64,000 nt of DNA from Gracilibacillus massiliensis (GTDB taxonomy: Bacteria; Bacillota; Bacilli; Bacillales; Amphibacillaceae), in contig NZ_CZRP01000012.1 in NCBI RefSeq assembly GCF_001458115.1, positions 124,001 to 188,000 of the forward strand, written 5' to 3'. The notes below the pieces were generated by a model. The model was given only the letters and a program-made list of their open reading frames with translations, made no database searches and was not told the DNA's origin. A program made the translations under genes and the position numbers. How positions within the stretch are numbered: the first letter of the stretch is position 1; every line of letters starts with the position of its first letter. Below are positions 1 through 8,585 of this stretch, one piece after another.

Positions 1-1
1 T

Positions 2-1567
2 GATTTTACTAAGTTACAGGGTGTTGGCAAAGGGACAGCAAGTGTGATTACGGAATACATCGAAAAAGGTGAATCCGACACCTTAGCACAGTTAGAAAAA
101 GAAGTACCAGAGGGTTTGATTCCCTTATTGAATTTACAAGGTCTGGGCGGTAAAAAGTTAGCAAAATTATATCATGAATTAGATGTTGTCGATGAAACCA
201 CATTAAAAGAAGCATGTGAGAATGGTAAAATCCAAGCACTTAAAGGATTTGGAAAAAAGACGGAAGAAAAAATATTAGAGGCTCTCAATAGTGTAGGAAA
301 TCGTCCAGAACGTCTACCCGTACCTATGGTAGTTTCAGTTGTAGAAAAAATCGAAACATTTCTTTATACAATCAATCAGATTCAACGGTTTTCAATAGCT
401 GGCAGTATGCGGCGTTATCGTGAGACAGTGAAAGATTTAGATTTTATTATTTCCACAAACGAACCAGCAATTGTTAGAGATAAACTACTTCAATTTGAGG
501 ATCGAATCGATACTATAGCAGCAGGGGATACCAAGGTATCGATCGTTGTAGAAGGTCGTTATGAGATCAGTGTCGATTTTCGTTTAGTCACAGATAAAGA
601 ATTCTCCACAACGTTACATCATTTTACTGGTTCCAAAGACCATAATGTTTTAATGCGACAATTAGCTAAATCGCAAGGTAAAAAGATTAGTGAATACGGT
701 GTAGAAGATGTTGAGACAGGTGAAGTTGAAACTTTCGAATCTGAAGAAGCTTTCTATCAAAGTTTTGGACTGCATTTTATCCCACCTGAGGTTCGAGAAG
801 GTAAAGACGAAATAGAGCTTGCGAAAGAAAGTTTTGATTTAGTTGACGAGGACTCCATACAAGGTGATCTGCATATGCACACAACATGGAGTGATGGAGC
901 ACAGTCATTAGAAGAAATGGTCGTTCGAGCAAAAGAAAAGGGTTATGCGTTTATTGCTATTACGGATCATTCTAAATTTCTTAAAGTTGCAAATGGTTTA
1001 AATGAAGAACGTTTACGATTGCAACGGGAAGAGATCAAGAAGGTACAAGAAAAACATCCAGATATTCATATTTTTGCAGGAATCGAAATGGATATTTTAC
1101 CTGATGGACGTTTGGATTTTGAGGACGACTTTTTACAAGAGATGGATTTCGTGATCGCTTCGATTCATTCTAGTTTCCAACAACCTCAAGAGAAAATACA
1201 CGAGCGTTTGAAAAATGCCTTAGAAAATCCTTATGTTCATATGATTGCCCATCCAACGGGTAGACTATTGGGTAGAAGGGACGGATACGCTATAGATGTA
1301 GAATGGCTCATCGATAAGGCGAAGGAAACGAATACGATCTTAGAGTTAAATGCGAACCCAAACCGACTCGATCTTTCGTCAAAATGGGTAGAACTTGCGC
1401 AGGAAAAAGGTGTTCATTTAGCAATTAACACGGACGCTCATAATTATCAAATGCTTGAAGACATGACAACAGGTGTTGGAACCGGTCGTCGCGGTAAATT
1501 GCGCAAAGATACCGTAGTAAATACATGGAACAAAGATAAATTAATTAAATTTCTCAGTAGAAAATAA
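2..1567 (+). CDS. polX: DNA polymerase X family protein with PHP domain (5' end outside window)
   Basis: The reading frame is open from the first bases of the window, so the start codon lies upstream and the N-terminal part is missing. Helix-hairpin-helix DNA-binding segments come first. Then comes the polymerase-beta-type nucleotidyltransferase core, with GSMRR and DLDFI near nt 400-455. The C-terminal PHP phosphoesterase domain shows DLHMHTTWSDG (nt 868-900), ITDHSK, GIEMDILPDG and NTDAHN metal-ligand motifs. The family does gap-filling synthesis in base-excision repair, and the PHP domain supplies 3'-5' exonuclease activity. It is followed after 27 nt by mutS2, as in B. subtilis (yshC-yshD). 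Identity is secure; only the true start cannot be seen. Confidence 0.96.
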   Translation, partial: DFTKLQGVGKGTASVITEYIEKGESDTLAQLEKEVPEGLIPLLNLQGLGGKKLAKLYHELDVVDETTLKEACENGKIQALKGFGKKTEEKILEALNSVGNRPERLPVPMVVSVVEKIETFLYTINQIQRFSIAGSMRRYRETVKDLDFIISTNEPAIVRDKLLQFEDRIDTIAAGDTKVSIVVEGRYEISVDFRLVTDKEFSTTLHHFTGSKDHNVLMRQLAKSQGKKISEYGVEDVETGEVETFESEEAFYQSFGLHFIPPEVREGKDEIELAKESFDLVDEDSIQGDLHMHTTWSDGAQSLEEMVVRAKEKGYAFIAITDHSKFLKVANGLNEERLRLQREEIKKVQEKHPDIHIFAGIEMDILPDGRLDFEDDFLQEMDFVIASIHSSFQQPQEKIHERLKNALENPYVHMIAHPTGRLLGRRDGYAIDVEWLIDKAKETNTILELNANPNRLDLSSKWVELAQEKGVHLAINTDAHNYQMLEDMTTGVGTGRRGKLRKDTVVNTWNKDKLIKFLSRK

Positions 1568-1594
1568 GTGGGCTCAAGATAGGAGGTCTGTTGT

Positions 1595-3943
1595 ATGAAT
1601 CAACGCATTTTGAGTGTATTAGAATTCCACAAAATAACGGAACAACTCGTCGCTAAAGCTGCTTCCTCTCTTGGTATTGAAAAAGCACGCCAACTTAAAC
1701 CGTCAACAGAAATTGAACAGGTGACAACTTGGCAGGACGAAACAGATGAAGCTTTTCACGTCATCCGTTTAAAAGGTAATGTCCCCTTAGGTGGAATTAC
1801 AGATATTAAGCCAAGCATAAAAAGAGCGGTAATAGGCGGTATCCTAACGACACATGAATGTCTAGATGTCGCAAGCACGATCTATGGCGGGAAGCAACTA
1901 AAACTTTTTATCGATAAATTAGAAGATATCGAGTTACCGATCATTCAAGGACTAGCAGTCGAAATTGTCCCTTTAAATGAGTTGGAACGAGAAATTAAGA
2001 GTTGCATTGATGATCATGGGCATATGATGGACGGTGCATCGGATAAACTGAGAGGATTACGTTCAAAAATACGAACAAATGAAAATAAAGTACGTGACCG
2101 ATTAGATAACTTTACCAAAACAAAAGCGAAGATGTTATCAGATGCCATTATCACGATTCGAAACGACCGATATGTGTTACCGGTAAAACAAGAATACCGG
2201 TCGGCGATTGGTGGAATTGTTCATGATCAATCAGCTTCTGGTCAAACATTGTTTATGGAACCACAATCCGTTGTTGAATTAAATAACCAATTACAAGAAG
2301 CGCGAGTAGAAGAGAAACGCGAAATTGAAAGAATTCTAAAAGAACTAACGATTCGTATTGCAGAAGATGAGGGTTATCTGATGCAAAATGTCGAAGCATT
2401 AGCGGAAATTGATTTTATTTTTGCACGAGCGAAACTTAGTCACGACATGAAAGCAAGTCGACCAACCATGAATGATGATGGTATCATAAAGATGAAACAG
2501 GCACGACATCCATTGATTGCAGCAGATGAAGTAGTGGCCAATGATGTGGAATTAGGTACAGACTTCACAGCTATTGTCATTACAGGACCAAATACAGGTG
2601 GTAAGACCGTTACATTAAAAATGGTAGGACTTTGTACGCTAATGGCACAATCAGGTTTGCAAGTGCCTGCATTAGATGGCTGTGAATTGGCTGTATTTTC
2701 GAATGTATATGCAGACATTGGCGACGAGCAGTCGATTGAACAAAGCTTAAGTACCTTTTCTTCTCATATGACAAATATTGTTGACATATTAGATAGCTTT
2801 GACGATAAGTCCTTACTGTTATTTGATGAGCTTGGGGCAGGAACCGATCCACAAGAAGGTGCCGCATTAGCAATGTCGATTTTAGATCATGTGGTAGAAA
2901 AAAAGGCACGAGTGATTGCTACCACTCACTATCCTGAATTAAAAGCGTATGGTTATAATCGTGAAGGGGTAATCAATGCTTCTGTTGAGTTTAATATTCA
3001 GACATTAAGGCCAACCTATCGACTTTTAATTGGTGTTCCCGGACGCAGTAATGCATTTGAGATTTCCAAGCGATTAGGATTAAATGAAAAAGTCATCGAA
3101 GAAGCTAAAAGTCATATTGGAACAGATTCAAAAAGTGTTGAAAATATGATTGCATCTCTTGAAGATTCAAGGCGAAATGCAGAATCAGATTATCAAAGTG
3201 CGCACGATATTTTAGAAGAAGCTGAGCAATTAAAAAGAGATGTAGAGAAACAATGGCAGCAGTTTGAAAAAGAACGAGAAGCTCTATATAAAAAGGCGGA
3301 AGAAAAAGCAGAAAAAGCTGTAACAAAAGCGCGAGAAGAAGCGGAAACGATTGTTGCAGAATTACGAAATATGCAATCAGAAGCCGAGCTAAAAGAACAT
3401 GAATGGATCGAAGCGAAAAAACTTCTGAACGAAGCACGACCTGAATTAACAAAAAAACAAAAGAAACAAGAGCCCGTTTTTGACGAAGATAAGGCAAAAA
3501 CCTTAAAACCAGGAGACGAGATCAAACTATTAACGCTTGATCAAAAAGGAACCATCATCGAACAAACAGGAAAAAATGAGTTCCAAGTACAAATTGGGAT
3601 TATGAAGATGAAGGCGAAACGAAAAGATTTATTATTTGTGAGACGAGACGAACCAAAAATGGAAAAACCATTAGCAACGGTGAGAGGTTCTAATTATCAT
3701 GTCAAGCCTGAACTCGATTTGCGTGGCGAACGTTTTGAAGATGCCTTGCAGCAGTTGGAAAAGTATATCGACGATGCGTTACTGGCAGGTTATAACAAAG
3801 TGTCGATTATACACGGAAAAGGTACCGGTGCTTTGCGTAAAGGGGTCAAAGACTTTGCTAGAAAGCACTCTAAAATAAATACAGCGCGTGATGGCGACAT
3901 GGGTGAAGGTGGTCTAGGTGTTACAGTGCTGGAACTGAAATAA
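1595..3943 (+). CDS. mutS2: Endonuclease MutS2
   Basis: This 782-residue protein has the full MutS2 layout. A MutS-type core and clamp leads to an ABC ATPase with Walker A GPNTGGKT at about residue 331 and Walker [16 protein letters not shown] near 408. A long charged coiled coil (about 500-630) follows, and a C-terminal Smr nuclease domain starts at about 705 ([12 protein letters not shown], then [13 protein letters not shown]). It lacks the mismatch-recognition domain of MutS. The family acts on branched DNA and, in B. subtilis, on collided ribosomes. An AGGAGG site lies 7 nt before the ATG. Length is typical and no lesion is seen. Confidence 0.97.
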   Translation: MNQRILSVLEFHKITEQLVAKAASSLGIEKARQLKPSTEIEQVTTWQDETDEAFHVIRLKGNVPLGGITDIKPSIKRAVIGGILTTHECLDVASTIYGGKQLKLFIDKLEDIELPIIQGLAVEIVPLNELEREIKSCIDDHGHMMDGASDKLRGLRSKIRTNENKVRDRLDNFTKTKAKMLSDAIITIRNDRYVLPVKQEYRSAIGGIVHDQSASGQTLFMEPQSVVELNNQLQEARVEEKREIERILKELTIRIAEDEGYLMQNVEALAEIDFIFARAKLSHDMKASRPTMNDDGIIKMKQARHPLIAADEVVANDVELGTDFTAIVITGPNTGGKTVTLKMVGLCTLMAQSGLQVPALDGCELAVFSNVYADIGDEQSIEQSLSTFSSHMTNIVDILDSFDDKSLLLFDELGAGTDPQEGAALAMSILDHVVEKKARVIATTHYPELKAYGYNREGVINASVEFNIQTLRPTYRLLIGVPGRSNAFEISKRLGLNEKVIEEAKSHIGTDSKSVENMIASLEDSRRNAESDYQSAHDILEEAEQLKRDVEKQWQQFEKEREALYKKAEEKAEKAVTKAREEAETIVAELRNMQSEAELKEHEWIEAKKLLNEARPELTKKQKKQEPVFDEDKAKTLKPGDEIKLLTLDQKGTIIEQTGKNEFQVQIGIMKMKAKRKDLLFVRRDEPKMEKPLATVRGSNYHVKPELDLRGERFEDALQQLEKYIDDALLAGYNKVSIIHGKGTGALRKGVKDFARKHSKINTARDGDMGEGGLGVTVLELK

Positions 3944-3958
3944 AAGGAGGCGATAATA

Positions 3959-4366
3959 ATGTCAGACTTCTGGGGAAATGTATTTATAGAAACGGCTGCT
4001 CGTTATAGTGTTGCAATTCTTTGTTTAGTTCTTTTCTTAGTGATTTTTGAATTAGTTACATCTTATAAGAATTGGGAAGAAATCAAGCGAGGAAACTTAA
4101 GTGTCGCAATGGCTACTGGTGGTAAAATATTTGGGATTGCCAACATCATCCGCTATTCTATTGAACATAATGATACTATTCTAGAAAGTATCGTTTGGGG
4201 CGGTTATGGCTTCCTTTTATTATTATTTGGTTATTTCATTTTTGAATTTCTAACGCCAACATACAAAATCGATCAAGAAATTGAGAGAGATAACCGTGCA
4301 GTTGGCTTAATTTCATTAATGATTTCCGTAGGTTTGTCTTATGTAATCGGCTCTAGTATCCAGTAG
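3959..4366 (+). CDS. DUF350 family membrane protein (YshE-like)
   Basis: A 135-residue integral membrane protein with four predicted hydrophobic segments (about residues 10-32, 45-62, 75-97, 112-133). They are separated by charged loops such as TSYKNWEEIKRGN and KIDQEIERDNRA. The composition and the place directly after mutS2 match B. subtilis YshE of the DUF350 family. Its function is unknown. AAGGAGGCG precedes the ATG. It is very probably co-transcribed with mutS2 (15 nt gap) and with the 26-codon reading frame that follows. Confidence 0.85.
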   Translation: MSDFWGNVFIETAARYSVAILCLVLFLVIFELVTSYKNWEEIKRGNLSVAMATGGKIFGIANIIRYSIEHNDTILESIVWGGYGFLLLLFGYFIFEFLTPTYKIDQEIERDNRAVGLISLMISVGLSYVIGSSIQ

Positions 4367-4378
4367 AGGAGTGGCATT

Positions 4379-4459
4379 TTGAAAACTTTAGCCTATGTTT
4401 TATTAGTAATTGCGATTATCTTTTTAGCAGTTGGTGTTTACTATATCTTATCGGTATAA
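4379..4459 (+). CDS. 26-residue single-span membrane microprotein
   Basis: A short frame opens with TTG 7 nt after a GAGGAG ribosome binding site that overlaps the stop codon of the DUF350 gene. The product is MKTLAYVLLV followed by a strongly hydrophobic run ending GVYYILSV. It is one transmembrane helix with a single basic residue at the N-terminus and almost nothing else. Spacing, ribosome binding site and coding-like hydrophobicity argue that it is translated as the third cistron with mutS2 and the DUF350 gene. No family is recognised. It could instead be a chance frame, but the ribosome binding site placement is good. Confidence 0.55.
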   Translation: MKTLAYVLLVIAIIFLAVGVYYILSV

Positions 4460-4521
4460 AATAGTGTAACAATTCAGAAGATATCCCTATAAGCAAAAGA
4501 TTAGGATGATTTTTTTGTAAA

Positions 4522-4530
4522 TGTTATACT
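4522..4530 (+). promoter_or_regulatory. Extended -10 promoter of trxA
   Basis: TGTTATACT, a TG-N-TATACT extended -10, lies 36 nt before the trxA start codon. No good -35 hexamer is visible at 17 nt, which is usual for extended -10 promoters. It fits vegetative SigA. B. subtilis trxA also has SigB and Spx inputs that I cannot identify here. Confidence 0.5.
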
Positions 4531-4566
4531 GATGTAGAAATCGTAATAATGAAGGAGGAATTGCAA

Positions 4567-4881
4567 ATGGCAATTGTAGCAGCTAACGATAGTACTTTTA
4601 GTAATGAAACTAGTGAAGGTATAGTATTAGCAGACTTTTGGGCTACTTGGTGTGGACCATGTAAAATGATTGCACCAGTCCTAGAAGAAATAGATGGTGA
4701 AATGAGCGATCAAGTAAAAATCGTGAAATTAGATGTTGATGAAAACCAGGAAACAGCTGGGAAATATGGTGTAATGAGTATTCCAACATTACTACTTTTC
4801 AAAGATGGCGAAGTAGTGGACCAAGTAGTTGGCTACCAACCAAAAGAAGCACTTGTTGAATTAATCAACAAACATGCATAA
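4567..4881 (+). CDS. trxA: Thioredoxin
   Basis: This 104-residue thioredoxin has the redox centre WCGPCK at about residues 28-33, the cis-proline segment SIPTLLLF, and the usual [11 protein letters not shown] start. An in-frame codon 18 nt upstream exists, but the ATG at 4567 sits 8 nt after AAGGAGG and matches family N-termini. It is a cytoplasmic disulfide reductase that serves ribonucleotide reductase, peroxiredoxins and other partners. In B. subtilis the etfA/fadB cluster lies just upstream; here the DUF350/microprotein unit is adjacent. A strong terminator follows immediately. Confidence 0.98.
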   Translation: MAIVAANDSTFSNETSEGIVLADFWATWCGPCKMIAPVLEEIDGEMSDQVKIVKLDVDENQETAGKYGVMSIPTLLLFKDGEVVDQVVGYQPKEALVELINKHA

Positions 4882-4890
4882 TGAAAAATC

Positions 4891-4936
4891 AACAATCCCT
4901 TATTACAGCAACAGTTGTAATAAGGGATTGTTTTCG
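4891..4936 (+). terminator. Rho-independent terminator after trxA
   Basis: A 17-bp inverted repeat (AACAATCCCTTATTACA at 4891 and its complement ending at 4932) encloses an 8-nt loop and is followed by TTTTCGG. It lies 10 nt after the trxA stop codon. Confidence 0.85.
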
Positions 4937-4990
4937 GTAAATTAATAATGTGGATACATACATTGACGAACAAAGTTGTGAGAATGATGG

Positions 4991-5339
4991 ATATATCGCC
5001 CAAAGCGGAAGCGAAAGTAGAGTGGTTTTGTCCGATAAATGAGTATATCACCCAAAACGGAAGCAAAAGTAGAGTCGTTTTGTCCGATAAAAGCATATAT
5101 CGCCCAAAGTAGAGCCGTTTTGTCCGATAAATGGTTATATCGCCCAAAACGAAAGCGAAAGTAGAGCTGTTTTGTCCGATAAAAGAGTATATCGCCCAAA
5201 ACGGAAGCAAAAGCAGAGTGTTTTTGTCCGATAAAAGGATATATCACCCAAAGTAGGAGCAAAAGTAGAGCCATTTTGTCCGATTAATGAGTATATCACC
5301 CAAAAACAGAAGAAAAGTAGAAGCGCTTTGTACGAAAAA
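4991..5339. repeat. Degenerate tandem repeat, about 7 units of 40-53 bp
   Basis: This intergenic stretch holds about seven units. Each opens with TATATCRCCCAAA and closes with TTTTGTCCGATAAA, with a variable purine-rich middle (CGGAAGCAAAAGTAGAG). Most units are 50-53 bp; the third is shortened to about 40 bp. The last unit is decayed (TTTGTACGAAAAA) and runs into the uvrC ribosome binding site. TATCGCCCAAAA is a near inverted copy of TTTTGTCCGATA, so every unit junction is an imperfect palindrome. Frames on the minus strand through it are repeat translations, not genes. Function unknown. Confidence 0.85.
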
Positions 5340-5356
5340 CGGGGGAGGTGAAGGAT

Positions 5357-7135
5357 ATGAGTGACATCATTAAAGAGAAACTAGCGGTATTACCAACTCA
5401 ACCTGGTTGTTATTTGATGAAGGATAAGCATGGAACAGTTATCTACGTTGGTAAGTCAAAACTTCTTCGTAATCGGGTACGGTCCTACTTTATAGGAGCT
5501 AACGATCAAAAAACGCAGCGTCTCGTTCGAGAAATCAGAGATTTTGAATATATTGTTACCAGTTCAGAGATTGAAGCACTTATTTTAGAGATGAATTTAA
5601 TTAAAAAGTACGATCCAAAATACAATGTGCTGCTAAAAGATGATAAGTCGTATCCATTTCTAAAAATCACGAATGAGCGTCATCCACGATTAATCATTAC
5701 ACGCAAAGTGAAAAAGGACAAAGGGAAATACTTTGGTCCATACCCAAACGTGATTGCAGCGAGAGAAACAAAGAAATTGTTGGATCGATTATATCCTTTG
5801 CGCAAATGTAATAATCCACGGGGACGTCATTGCCTTTATTATCATATGCACCAATGCTTAGCTTGCGCTGAAAAACCACCTTCAAAAGAAGAATACCGAC
5901 AAATTACTCAAGAAATCACAAGCTTCTTAAATGGTGGACATGGCAAGATAAAAAAAGGTCTAAAAGAAAAAATGTTACATGCATCGGAAGAACTCAATTT
6001 CGAACGTGCAAAAGAATTTCGTGATTTAATTCAACACATTGAATCGGTCATGGAACAACAGAAGATGACGATGACAGACGAAGTGGATCGAGATATCTTC
6101 AACTATAGTATTGATAAGGGTTGGATGTGTGTCCAAGTATTTTTTATTCGTCAGGGTAAATTAATTGAACGTGATGTCTCGTTATTTCCTTTTTTCGATG
6201 AGGCGGAAGATACATTCTTGAGTTTCATAGGTAGTTTTTATTTGCATCATCATCATCCGAAACCGAAACAAATTCTTGTACCGATTCCGACAGAGATCGA
6301 GTTATTAAAAGAATTGTTAGGCATAGATGTTCATATCCCAATGCGGGGTCGCAAGAAGGAATTAGTGGAATTGGCAAAGAAAAATGCTGAGATTGCACTG
6401 CAAGAAAAATTCAGTCTAATTGAACGAAACGAAGAAAGAACGATACGTGCAGTGGAACGTTTAGGGGAGAAGCTTCATATTGAAACACCTCATCGGATTG
6501 AAGCATTCGATAACTCGAATATTCAAGGTACGGATCCAGTGTCTGCTATGGTTGTTTTTGTTGATGGTAGGCCTGCAAAAAAAGATTATCGAAAATATAA
6601 AATTAAAAATGTCGAAGGGCCGGATGATTACGACACAATGCGTGAAGTAATTAGACGAAGATATACTAGAGTCTTAAAAGAAGATGCCCCATTACCAGAT
6701 TTAATTTTAATTGACGGCTCAAAAGGACAAATGTCAGCAGCTATTGAAGTATTAGAAAATGAATTAGGACTCGATATTCCCTTGTGTGGGCTGGCAAAAG
6801 ATGATAAACACCGTACAAGTGAATTATTATATGGCGATCCACCTAGTGTGGTTGATTTAGACAGGCGATCACAAGAATTTTATTTTATCCAACGTATTCA
6901 GGATGAAGTACACCGTTTTGCGATCACATTTCATCGTCAACTGCGAGGAAAGAGTGCTTTTCATTCTAAATTAGATGAAATAGATGGTGTTGGGGAACAA
7001 CGAAAAAAGTTGCTGTTAACACACTTTAAATCTGTAAAGGAAATTGAAAAGGCATCAGTCGAAGATATTACAAAACTCGGGATACCGAGACCGGTGGCAG
7101 AGAAAATTTTGCATCAATTATTAGAGGAGCATTAA
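5357..7135 (+). CDS. uvrC: UvrABC system protein C (excinuclease subunit)
   Basis: About 592 residues. The N-terminal GIY-YIG nuclease domain ([19 protein letters not shown], about 16-34) makes the 3' incision. A four-cysteine segment (C..C..C..C near 154-178, including RGRHC and CLAC) fits the reported UvrC Fe-S cluster. The UVR domain that contacts UvrB is at about 200-235. The RNase H-like 5'-incision domain (AFDNSNIQG at about 385) and C-terminal helix-hairpin-helix repeats ([10 protein letters not shown]) follow. I chose the ATG at 5357, 8 nt after GGGGGAGGTG, over an in-frame GTG inside that site. In B. subtilis lysC follows; here yslB does. Confidence 0.97.
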   Translation: MSDIIKEKLAVLPTQPGCYLMKDKHGTVIYVGKSKLLRNRVRSYFIGANDQKTQRLVREIRDFEYIVTSSEIEALILEMNLIKKYDPKYNVLLKDDKSYPFLKITNERHPRLIITRKVKKDKGKYFGPYPNVIAARETKKLLDRLYPLRKCNNPRGRHCLYYHMHQCLACAEKPPSKEEYRQITQEITSFLNGGHGKIKKGLKEKMLHASEELNFERAKEFRDLIQHIESVMEQQKMTMTDEVDRDIFNYSIDKGWMCVQVFFIRQGKLIERDVSLFPFFDEAEDTFLSFIGSFYLHHHHPKPKQILVPIPTEIELLKELLGIDVHIPMRGRKKELVELAKKNAEIALQEKFSLIERNEERTIRAVERLGEKLHIETPHRIEAFDNSNIQGTDPVSAMVVFVDGRPAKKDYRKYKIKNVEGPDDYDTMREVIRRRYTRVLKEDAPLPDLILIDGSKGQMSAAIEVLENELGLDIPLCGLAKDDKHRTSELLYGDPPSVVDLDRRSQEFYFIQRIQDEVHRFAITFHRQLRGKSAFHSKLDEIDGVGEQRKKLLLTHFKSVKEIEKASVEDITKLGIPRPVAEKILHQLLEEH

Positions 7136-7165
7136 AGCCCTTTTCCAATATGGAAAAAGGGCTTT
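7133..7165. terminator. Bidirectional terminator between uvrC and yslB
   Basis: AAAGCCCTTTTCC and its complement GGAAAAAGGGCTTT flank a 4-nt AATA loop, with A-tract and T-tract on the two sides. It serves the convergent uvrC and yslB genes and overlaps both stop codons. Confidence 0.85.
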
Positions 7166-7589
7166 AGTTATGTAAAACATGAAAAATAATATGATCTTTA
7201 TTAATTTCGGCGACAGATTCGCAGGCTTTATCCGATATTTGATAGATTGTCTCTGCTAAGAAACCCGATTCTAAATGAAAATCTATTTCTTTTAATGTTT
7301 GTAATCTTGCTTTTATAATATCTCCACTTAATTCAAAGAGATAGCCACGTCTTTTTTCTTGAGAAAGTATCAATTCTCCCCAACCTACATGTTGAAAGAA
7401 TTCTTGAATCTCTTCTATTGTCATACATTCTGCTTGCCTAGCGAGATTTTTACCCATTACATACAATATTTGATCAGATTCCTGTCCGAGCATATCTGGT
7501 AAACCGATGTAACGGATTAAATCGTACCCACTGCTTGTTGTTTGTAAGTTTGCTAGAACTGTAGCAATGTTTGTCTTTTTATTTGTCAC
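7164..7589 (-). CDS. yslB: YslB family protein (DUF2507)
   Basis: About 141 residues. It carries the DUF2507-type sequence SSGYDLIRYIGLPDMLG and KNLARQ, and lies next to sdhC as yslB does in B. subtilis. DUF2507 resembles the V4R/heme-NO-binding-like fold, but the biochemical role is unknown. I chose the GTG at 7589 (MTNKKTN) because GAGAGGGGAT lies 8 nt before it. A longer frame starting with GTG at 7619 has no good ribosome binding site. Transcription is opposite to sdhC, with a 355-bp divergent region between them. Confidence 0.85.
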   Translation of the reverse strand: MTNKKTNIATVLANLQTTSSGYDLIRYIGLPDMLGQESDQILYVMGKNLARQAECMTIEEIQEFFQHVGWGELILSQEKRRGYLFELSGDIIKARLQTLKEIDFHLESGFLAETIYQISDKACESVAEINKDHIIFHVLHN

Positions 7590-7750
7590 TAGATTGATCC
7601 CCTCTCTTACCGCAATCACTTAAGCAAATAATTACTTATTTCCATTATCGCTTTTTTCGATGAATTCTGCAATCGTTCAAAAGTAACGTTATCCCCATAT
7701 TTTTTTCAAAAGGTAGAGTGAATTAATTCTAAGAAATAGTATTCGTTTTC

Positions 7751-7779
7751 TTGACGCTTTTTGCTGATAGAAGTACAAT
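7751..7779 (+). promoter_or_regulatory. SigA promoter of sdhCAB
   Basis: TTGACG, a 17-bp spacer and TACAAT form a near-consensus vegetative promoter about 165 nt before the sdhC start. The long leader (roughly 7786-7944) holds a short CTTCTC-GT-GAGAAG hairpin and a cre-like palindrome. The remainder of the 7620-7944 gap shows nothing else. Confidence 0.7.
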
Positions 7780-7861
7780 AGTTGTGGTACCAATATACGA
7801 AATCTTTGGATGGGACTTCTCGTGAGAAGGATGAAACGAAAGAAAATTTTTTGTTACGAGA

Positions 7862-7877
7862 TGTAAAGCGCTTCACA
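7862..7877. promoter_or_regulatory. Possible CcpA (cre-like) operator in the sdh leader
   Basis: TGTAAAGCGCTTCACA is an almost perfect palindrome around AAAGCGCTT, the core of CcpA operators. Its outer TG/CA arms are one base further out on each side than the 14-bp consensus. It lies between promoter and start codon, where CcpA would act as a road block. Repression of the TCA cycle by glucose makes this plausible; it is inference. Confidence 0.35.
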
Positions 7878-7944
7878 AAGAAAGCGAATAACTTGGAGTC
7901 GTATGTTGACAATATGACAAGAACTAGAGGGGGGTACACAAAAG

Positions 7945-8553
7945 GTGGAGAATAGGGAATTCTTTTATCGCAGATTACATTCACTATTGGGGGTTGTGCC
8001 GATAGGAATCTTTTTAATTCAGCACTTGGTAGTGAACCATTTTGCTGTTTATGGAGCGGAAAGCTTCAACAAAGCGGCACAGTTTATGCACGATTTACCA
8101 TTCCGTATTTTGCTAGAGATCTTTATTATTTTTCTTCCAATTCTATTCCATGCAGTCTTAGGGGTGTATATTGTTTTTGTTGCAAAAAACAATACAAAAC
8201 GTTATGGCTACTTCCGTAATTGGATGTTCTTCTTGCAACGAATTACAGGAATTATCACACTTGTATTTATTGTATGGCATGTTTGGGAAACACGGGTTCA
8301 AATTGGAATGGGTACAGAAGAGTTGGATTATAGCTTAATGGAAAATATTTTAGCGAATCCAGTCATGTTCTGGTTCTATGTACTGGGTGTTGTTTCGACA
8401 ACCTTCCATTTTGCCAATGGTCTATGGAGCTTTTTAGTAAGCTGGGGTGTTACAGTAACACCACGCTCACAAAAAATAGCTACATATGCAACATTAATCG
8501 TTTTTCTAGCAGTAACATATATCGGTGTACGCGCATTGTTCGCGTTCGTTTAA
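7945..8553 (+). CDS. sdhC: Succinate dehydrogenase cytochrome b558 subunit
   Basis: The 202-residue membrane anchor of complex II closely matches Bacillus SdhC: RRLHSLLGV, LIQHLVVNHFA, YFRNWMFFLQRITG, WHVWETR, FHFANGLWSF. There are five transmembrane helices. The histidines in helices 1-4 (for example H in QHLVVNH, WHVWE and FHFANG) are the di-heme and quinone-site candidates. Translation starts at GTG 7945, 9 nt after AGAGGGGGGT. It is the first gene of sdhCAB and transfers electrons from SdhB to menaquinone. Confidence 0.97.
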   Translation: MENREFFYRRLHSLLGVVPIGIFLIQHLVVNHFAVYGAESFNKAAQFMHDLPFRILLEIFIIFLPILFHAVLGVYIVFVAKNNTKRYGYFRNWMFFLQRITGIITLVFIVWHVWETRVQIGMGTEELDYSLMENILANPVMFWFYVLGVVSTTFHFANGLWSFLVSWGVTVTPRSQKIATYATLIVFLAVTYIGVRALFAFV

Positions 8554-8585
8554 AAGTAGTAAGTATGTAAAGGGAGTGAGTATAA

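Noticed and set aside
3105-3525. Long minus-strand frames opposite the mutS2 coiled-coil region
   Set aside because: Complementary shadows of a Glu/Lys-rich segment (Phe/Leu/Ser-rich translation) with no start signals; mutS2 is intact.
4833-5274. Minus-strand open frames of 110-125 codons with repeated GQN/GDI-type peptides
   Set aside because: They are translations of the tandem DNA repeat, occur in two overlapping frames, lack ribosome binding sites and overlap the trxA end and terminator.
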